Source of the DNA: Trichomonas tenax
Taxonomy: Eukaryota; Parabasalia; Trichomonadida; Trichomonadidae
Assembly (NCBI GenBank): GCA_023091735.1
Contig: JALKBU010000020.1
Location: 62,001-126,000, forward strand
Length of the DNA: 64,000 nucleotides
Direction of reading: 5' to 3'
In this document: piece after piece, positions 59,119 through 64,000 of the stretch
Layout of the letters: every line of letters begins with the position of its first letter
Position numbering within the stretch: the stretch's first letter is position 1
The notes under the pieces: model-generated
What the model was told of the DNA's origin: nothing
Seen by the model: the letters and a program-made list of their open reading frames with translations, nothing else
Database searches by the model: none
Program-made: the position numbers and the translations under genes

Positions 59119-60621
59119 TTATGAAAATATTTCATCTAAATCATCTTCTATTGGTTCTATGAGATCAAGATCTGGAATAATTTCTTCTTGTGGATAGTTC
59201 TCTATTTTGGAATATAACAATTCTGATACCTTATAAAAATATTCATCATCAACTAAATTTGTGATGTCCTCCATTTGATCACTGAATACAGAGGTTAGCA
59301 TTGGCTGCACAAGCTCCAGGAAAGTGGCAACTTTGTTTAACCTCATAACAATATTAAAATAATTCATCATCTCTTCATTTGGATTAAAATCATATCCATA
59401 TTTTTCTGCAAGATCTACAAGATTCAGCAAGAAGTATACAATCTCTTTGATGAGTGGAGCATTCTCATACTCAAGCAGTTCTATTATACTTTTAATATGC
59501 TCCTGTGTGAATGCAGCAAGAATTAAACCGGGTTCATTATTAAATGTTGCACAAATCGAAGCGTGCAATCTAAATAGACTACAGAGAACATCAAAATTTG
59601 TTGTCTTGAAGCACGCATCGATATACCTTCTGAAGTATGGTGAGAAAAACCCATAAAATGTTTCGGTTGGAATAAATCGAATATATTCTGAAACCAGATC
59701 AATGAAATCTGCATTTGGCCATGCCAAATCAATCTCTTCCATGTCATCCTTAAATAATGCTCCATTTATATATTCAATGAGCTGTGTTTGATGCAGTACA
59801 ACACTAAATTCCGAGGCATTGCTCTGCTTCAAAAATATCACGACAATTTCTATGACGACTTTGATATTATAAATATGATTTGTGTAATTCCTTAGATCGC
59901 TGACAAAAGTCTGCGTTTTGAATATGGTAACTCGTTCTTCGCTTGAGTTCTTTAAATAGTCTATAACAAAAGATATCATACCATCCACAAACAATAATTT
60001 CTTGTTAATCATATAATTGAAGAAATTCTCATATGTAATAGGGTCTTCAATATCATTGTAAAAGAAAGATTGGTATATTTGGCACATGAATGATAAGCAC
60101 TTGTATTGTATCGCACTGTGATCATCATCTATAGCATCAATTATTTCCATAAATTGTTGAAAAACAATTGAATCATAAATTCTGCGGCAATACTCACTGT
60201 GATCACATGCTATGTTTGCAATGATTGATAATGCTATTGCTCTTAATTGCAGGTCAACTTCTGGCTTTAAAATAAAATTAATTAATCTATCAAAGAAAGT
60301 ATCATCAACATGAATAGTCATATCTTGCACAGCTGTCATATTTGACAATAGATTCAATGATGGAGCGACATCTTGGTTTAATAATATAAAATCTGCAAGT
60401 TTTCCTTGAATAAAGAGATCAAAGCCAACGTTTTCTAATAGCGATGAAATACTACTTGGGTCGTTCCTTATAATATCATTTATTGATCGAATGATTGCAT
60501 TAAAAGTTTCATCATCAACATCTTCATGAAGAGCGTCCAATTGCTGACGAAAGAAATTTCTTTCTATGGTCCCCAATGCTTTATCATCAATATCAACATC
60601 TGCTTCTAATTTGATAAACAT
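59119..60621 (-). CDS. ARM-repeat protein (500 aa)
   Basis: A 500-residue all-helical solenoid. ARM-type helices are seen at about residues 85-165 (LQLRAIALSIIANIACD) and further on (LIKEIVYFLLNLVDLAEKYG near 390-410). The N- and C-terminal tails are acidic, the latter ending in DLDLIEPIEDDLDEIFS. It resembles the other two ARM genes in length and plan but is strongly diverged from them. A scaffold or cargo-binding role is inferred. Convergent with the small gene to its left. Confidence 0.72.
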   Translation of the reverse strand: MFIKLEADVDIDDKALGTIERNFFRQQLDALHEDVDDETFNAIIRSINDIIRNDPSSISSLLENVGFDLFIQGKLADFILLNQDVAPSLNLLSNMTAVQDMTIHVDDTFFDRLINFILKPEVDLQLRAIALSIIANIACDHSEYCRRIYDSIVFQQFMEIIDAIDDDHSAIQYKCLSFMCQIYQSFFYNDIEDPITYENFFNYMINKKLLFVDGMISFVIDYLKNSSEERVTIFKTQTFVSDLRNYTNHIYNIKVVIEIVVIFLKQSNASEFSVVLHQTQLIEYINGALFKDDMEEIDLAWPNADFIDLVSEYIRFIPTETFYGFFSPYFRRYIDACFKTTNFDVLCSLFRLHASICATFNNEPGLILAAFTQEHIKSIIELLEYENAPLIKEIVYFLLNLVDLAEKYGYDFNPNEEMMNYFNIVMRLNKVATFLELVQPMLTSVFSDQMEDITNLVDDEYFYKVSELLYSKIENYPQEEIIPDLDLIEPIEDDLDEIFS

Positions 60622-60806
60622 TTTTCATTAAAAAAATGAAAAATTGACACAATGCAGTTATGAATACTATATACCAAACTGTCTGAAACATCAATTCTAT
60701 ACCAAAACTCTTCAATTAGTTTCAATCAAGAAATTTGATTAAATATCAATCGATAATACATATAAAAATTAAGACTTTATTAAAATATATACACATTTGT
60801 AACAAA

Positions 60807-61196
60807 TCACTCTATAATTTCATTGATATTATTCAGCAAAGAAGTCAATTCATCAAGTTTTTTCTTATTTTCAGCCCACTTGGCATATGAATATACATCT
60901 GATGATGGTTCATCTTTGTCTTGGTTTTCTTTAATTTGTTTGAGATAATCTTCGATTTCTTTGATTTTCGCAAATTGTTTTGAAAATTCTTCGATGTCTT
61001 TAAGCTGACTATCAGTTGCTTTCGATATATTCATATAATTTTTGCTTTCTGAGGTATTTTGTTGTTGATTTAACTTTTCTTGTTCTTTTTTAATTTTTTC
61101 GGCCTTTTCTTTGTTTTCTCTGTCAATCTTAGCGAAATATTCGTCTAACTCGTTGCCTATTTGATTCACTTGTTGAGCCGGGCTGAGTTCAGTCAT
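60807..61196 (-). CDS. Small coiled-coil protein of unknown function
   Basis: 129 residues, highly charged, helical, with coiled coils at about 10-50 and 65-125 separated by an Asn/Ser-rich hinge. No domain was recognised. The promoter carries three ACATGTCA-type elements within 90 bp of the ATG, the densest cluster in the window. Confidence 0.6.
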   Translation of the reverse strand: MTELSPAQQVNQIGNELDEYFAKIDRENKEKAEKIKKEQEKLNQQQNTSESKNYMNISKATDSQLKDIEEFSKQFAKIKEIEDYLKQIKENQDKDEPSSDVYSYAKWAENKKKLDELTSLLNNINEIIE

Positions 61197-61232
61197 GAAT
61201 CAAGAAGACTAAATTAATGTCAAAAAGGATAC

Positions 61233-61281
61233 TTTACATGTCATATAGTTATTTACATGTCATAAAATATTTTACATGACA
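61233..61281. promoter_or_regulatory. Cluster of three TTTACATGTCA-type elements
   Basis: TTTACATGTCA at 61233-61243 and 61252-61262 and TTTACATGACA at 61271-61281, spaced 19 bp from start to start, lie 37-85 bp before the ATG of the leftward small coiled-coil gene. The regular spacing (just under two helical turns) suggests cooperative factor binding. Confidence 0.5.
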
Positions 61282-61479
61282 AAACAATTTGATCTAAGAT
61301 TTTCTTTCATAGGGATCAATTCCAGTATACCTCATATTGAAATGCAGCTGCATGCCAAGTGAGATTCATATTGCTCATGATTTTATGGAATTGATATCAA
61401 TAAACAAAATTCAATGTAAAAGAATATCGAAATAAATAGTGCTTTCAACAGATAAATTATTTAAAAAAAAAACAAAAAA

Positions 61480-62553
61480 TTAATGCTTGATAGATCTATA
61501 ATTAAGAATTAATGAATCTAAATTAACTAAGTCTTGAATGAACTCATCTTTTCCTTTTTCTTCGATGGCTTCTGATACACTCTTAAGATATTTGGCAACT
61601 TCACCGCCAATGATTGTGATGTGATTTCCAAAAGCTTTCTTGAAGGCTCTCGGAAGCAAAATAACTGGGAACTCATATTTATATAGCATCCAAACCAAAC
61701 CTTTTCCTGGATCATTCAATACATCATGGGATGCCGTATAGAGAGCTTCATGGAAGCAAACATCGCATAAACTAGCTAAAAAGCTAGTGCTTGGAAAAGT
61801 TGCATAAATGCAAGTGTGAACATACTCTAAATGACTCCTGAATGCCTTTTCGAATAAACCGCGAACCCAGCTACGCATGAAAGCATCATTAATTGATTGA
61901 CTCAGTTCTAAAACTTGTTCCTTTGCCTCTCCATTATAATGCTCGAGTACAGAATTATAAATAACTCCAACAAAACTATCAATATTAAGGATAGTTGGTA
62001 ACATTACCTCCAACACATAATATAGCAACCAAAATGCATCAGATTCTATCTCGTTCTTATCGAATAAAATATCTATTGGTTTTGGATTTTCGTTATCTTG
62101 TGCTGTAGTCATTTCACGAGCGAAAATAACAATGATTTCACCTGATATGTTTGCAAACTCCTGGCAATAATTGTTTTGATTAAATCCTTTTTTAAATAAG
62201 TAAATTTGAATATTTCTAAGTGAAAACTGAAGTGTTTCTTCAGTTAAATCTGGATATCGCTCAATATCCTTTATAATGAGTTCATTTAATTCAGCATTTT
62301 CAGGTTGCTGTTCAAATTCAATTTTCAATTTTTTGTATTCTTCGCGCTTTTCTTGGATAACTTTCAGCCACTCGCTCTCCAGTATATACGGTTTGTCGAT
62401 TGATTGGCTTACTGTTAAAATAAATTTCCATATTGCAGATGTCAATCCTATTTCAACGATGTTTTGTGAATCAAATATACGAGCAATGAGTGTGGACTTG
62501 AGAATCATTCCTTTGGAAAAAATTTCGTAGAATAATTTCACCCTTTCACTCAT
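61480..62553 (-). CDS. Diverged TBC (Rab-GAP-like) domain protein
   Basis: A 357-residue helical protein. The order of helices around residues 100-190 (DLTEETLQFSLRNIQIYLF, NNYCQEFANISGEIIVIFA, then DAFWLLYYVLEVMLP) follows the TBC domain, where the usual motifs are an IxxDxxR finger and a YxQG glutamine finger. Here the Arg finger is not seen, and the YxQG motif reads YCQEF, so canonical Rab-GAP activity is doubtful. It may bind a Rab without activating it. The assignment is moderate; an unrelated helical protein is the alternative. Its start lies 89 bp from the divergent gelsolin-like gene, with TGACAAGTAAA and TGTCATGTAAG elements in between. Confidence 0.5.
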   Translation of the reverse strand: MSERVKLFYEIFSKGMILKSTLIARIFDSQNIVEIGLTSAIWKFILTVSQSIDKPYILESEWLKVIQEKREEYKKLKIEFEQQPENAELNELIIKDIERYPDLTEETLQFSLRNIQIYLFKKGFNQNNYCQEFANISGEIIVIFAREMTTAQDNENPKPIDILFDKNEIESDAFWLLYYVLEVMLPTILNIDSFVGVIYNSVLEHYNGEAKEQVLELSQSINDAFMRSWVRGLFEKAFRSHLEYVHTCIYATFPSTSFLASLCDVCFHEALYTASHDVLNDPGKGLVWMLYKYEFPVILLPRAFKKAFGNHITIIGGEVAKYLKSVSEAIEEKGKDEFIQDLVNLDSLILNYRSIKH

Positions 62554-62642
62554 GAAACAATAAAATAATGAAAAAATAATTTGACAAGTAAAATATTTTT
62601 GTCATGTAAGTATTTATTTTGACAATATAATTAACCTTAATT

Positions 62643-63659
62643 ATGAAAAGTGCCAAAAAACAAATGGATGCCTCATTCAACGAATTTTCAAATGCTTTGG
62701 CACAAAACAAGACGAGAATTCATGTGTGGCGCCATGAAAACAATATTCTGACTGAAACATCAGACTTGGGATCGTTTTTCACGCAATCTGTTTATCTCGT
62801 TTTGCAAGTTGTTTATCATTTTGACACTCCACCGTCAAATTACATATACCTGTGGTGTGGAGCTTTCTCTAATCCAGATGATGAAGTTTTCGTCAACGAA
62901 AGAATACAAGTTTTGTTTAATTTGTTGAAAAATTCAGCATCAATACACCACGAGTACGAAAGATACGAGTGCAATCAGTTTCTTCATATTTTTGCTCCTT
63001 TCGGCGGAGTTAGACATCTTACGCCTGGACTCGAATTTATTACGAACAGAGGATTCACAACTTTGTATAATTTCAAGCTAAATCCATACCCACACTGGAA
63101 TGAAATTGCCGCGTGTGTTTCTTCGCTTAAAACTTCAGATATTAACATAATGAGAACAAGAGCAACTTGCACACTTTGGTTTGGCTTCGAATCAGATTAT
63201 CATTTGCGCCTACAGGCTGCTGAACTTGCTGGATCATTCAAGTTTGCAGTTGGACGTGATGATGTTCCTAAAATCGTTTATCAAGGCAATGACGATAGAG
63301 AATTCATTAGAGCGTTATCGTCATCGCCTATTGATGAGCCAAAGAGAGCGGAAATTCAGCCAGACACGCCGGATCGTCGTGAAATTTATCAAGTTATATC
63401 AAATGGCGATCAAATCGACTTCCAGTTAGTTGCATTTAAGAATGAAGCCAATTTAAGCTTGTGCAAGAATGAATATGCATATATTTTACGAGATTGCGAT
63501 AATATATTTGTTTGGTTTGGAAAGAACCAGCCACTCGATTCAATGGGCATTGGCCTGGTTATTGCCATTGTTTTCATGCAAAGAATGAATATTTCAAGAA
63601 ATATTCACATTCAAGTTGTTCATTGTGGAGAGAAGTTCTCTGATAAATGGTCTGTTTGA
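62643..63659 (+). CDS. Gelsolin/villin-like actin-binding protein
   Basis: A 338-residue protein with gelsolin-type folds. Domain one covers about 20-125 (RIHVWRHENN, then SVYLVLQVVYHF and YIYLWCGAFSNPDDE, the typical W-G-x-x-S turn). The second covers about 130-225 and is poorly conserved. The third covers about 250-335 (IYQVI, then EYAYILRDCDNIFVWFGKNQP). The family caps, severs or bundles actin filaments in a calcium-dependent manner. Acidic calcium ligands are not clearly conserved, so regulation is uncertain. Length corresponds to a three-domain severin/CapG-like form. Confidence 0.7.
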   Translation: MKSAKKQMDASFNEFSNALAQNKTRIHVWRHENNILTETSDLGSFFTQSVYLVLQVVYHFDTPPSNYIYLWCGAFSNPDDEVFVNERIQVLFNLLKNSASIHHEYERYECNQFLHIFAPFGGVRHLTPGLEFITNRGFTTLYNFKLNPYPHWNEIAACVSSLKTSDINIMRTRATCTLWFGFESDYHLRLQAAELAGSFKFAVGRDDVPKIVYQGNDDREFIRALSSSPIDEPKRAEIQPDTPDRREIYQVISNGDQIDFQLVAFKNEANLSLCKNEYAYILRDCDNIFVWFGKNQPLDSMGIGLVIAIVFMQRMNISRNIHIQVVHCGEKFSDKWSV

Positions 63660-63740
63660 ATTTTATTGTATAAAAATTACTGTTTTAAAATATAAATAAA
63701 ATCATTTAATCAAAAAATTAAGGAAAATATAATAATTTAA

Positions 63741-64000
63741 TTACTCAGCAGCGAATAAATAGTCTGTATTGCGTTGTCCATCGCCTAAGTAAACAGTTCC
63801 CCACTTGCTTCCCTTGCATATGAAAGTTAGTCCTGGCCAAACACGGGAATTGACTTTAACAGTGCCAGTGCGTGGATCTTGAGAAAGCTTCCATCCACTT
63901 GGTAGAAGATCTTCTGATAATGGAGGCATTGTATCAACAATACCGTTAGAACGCTGAGACTCACCGCGAATATCCTTGTCGAGGCGGCAGAAATCGAATA
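63741..64000 (-). CDS. RSPH9: Radial spoke head protein (RSPH9-type), C-terminal part
   Basis: The reading frame ends at 63741 and is open to the window edge, so the N-terminus lies outside. The visible 86 residues include LPSGWKLSQDPRTGTVKV, then VWPGLTFICKGSKWGTVYLGDGQRN and a short Phe-Ala-Ala-Glu end. The WPGLTF and VYLGDG-x-x-N-x-D strands match the C-terminus of RSPH9; RSPH4/6 have a related end. Radial spoke heads transmit signals between central pair and outer doublets of motile flagella, which fits the CFAP119-like gene at the other end of the window. Confidence 0.8.
   Translation of the reverse strand, partial: FDFCRLDKDIRGESQRSNGIVDTMPPLSEDLLPSGWKLSQDPRTGTVKVNSRVWPGLTFICKGSKWGTVYLGDGQRNTDYLFAAE

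Noticed and set aside
1..64000. tRNA, rRNA, spliceosomal RNA genes, CRISPR arrays and introns with trichomonad-type splice sites
   Set aside because: I looked for T-loop words, ACTAACACACAG-type 3' splice motifs and regular repeat arrays by eye and found none convincing. A dedicated search could still find small RNAs.

Overview
The window looks like nuclear chromosomal DNA of a trichomonad parabasalid (Trichomonas or Tritrichomonas type). The grounds are these. Coding sequences are intronless and sit on both strands with AT-rich spacers of about 100-1000 bp. Many starts have a TCA-Py-(T/A) initiator element 10-25 nt upstream, the known trichomonad Inr. Several genes belong to families typical of the group: a multi-pass nucleotidyl cyclase, an ankyrin-repeat protein, ARM-repeat proteins, and a non-autonomous transposon that looks Mutator-like. 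There are also flagellar genes from a eukaryote with a 9+2 axoneme. No tRNA, rRNA, CRISPR array or prokaryotic-style operon was seen.

Layout. From 0 to 19 kb: a CFAP119-like central-pair protein, a cupin, an EF-hand protein, a 1610-residue LRR-plus-coil giant, two further long coiled-coil proteins, a class I aminotransferase, and an apparently highly expressed type I membrane protein of ribophorin-II-like architecture. From 19 to 29 kb: small coiled-coil proteins, an unrecognised 475-residue protein, a 1352-bp transposon with 178-bp identical inverted ends and a 9-bp target duplication, a MED20-like Mediator subunit and a tuberin/RalGAP-type GTPase activator. From 29 to 41 kb: a 1764-residue mucin-like surface protein that lacks an ATG where its start should be, an ARM-repeat protein, the CK2 regulatory subunit, an unknown gene and a dynein-2-type WD-repeat intermediate chain. 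From 41 to 50 kb is the most degraded part: a broken membrane cyclase (two stops, two frame changes, half a catalytic domain missing), an ankyrin gene broken by one TAG, and other coding-like debris. From 50 to 64 kb: a MIR-less protein O-mannosyltransferase, a DEDD-type exonuclease, a Rab GTPase, SF3A2, a ZNF598/Hel2-type RING ligase, two ARM-repeat proteins, a rhomboid with an altered active site, a diverged TBC protein, a gelsolin-like protein and the C-terminus of a radial-spoke-head protein that runs off the window.

The genes do not form one pathway. Recurrent themes are the flagellum and cytoskeleton (CFAP119, RSPH9-type, dynein-2 intermediate chain, gelsolin-like, many coiled coils), small-GTPase traffic control (Rab, RapGAP-type GAP, TBC-like), and gene expression (MED20, SF3A2, ZNF598, CK2). 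The best leads are the transposon, a shared promoter motif TTTACATGTCA next to at least six genes, the ATG-less surface protein, in-frame coding sequence beyond the stop of the giant coiled-coil gene, and several enzymes with altered key residues.
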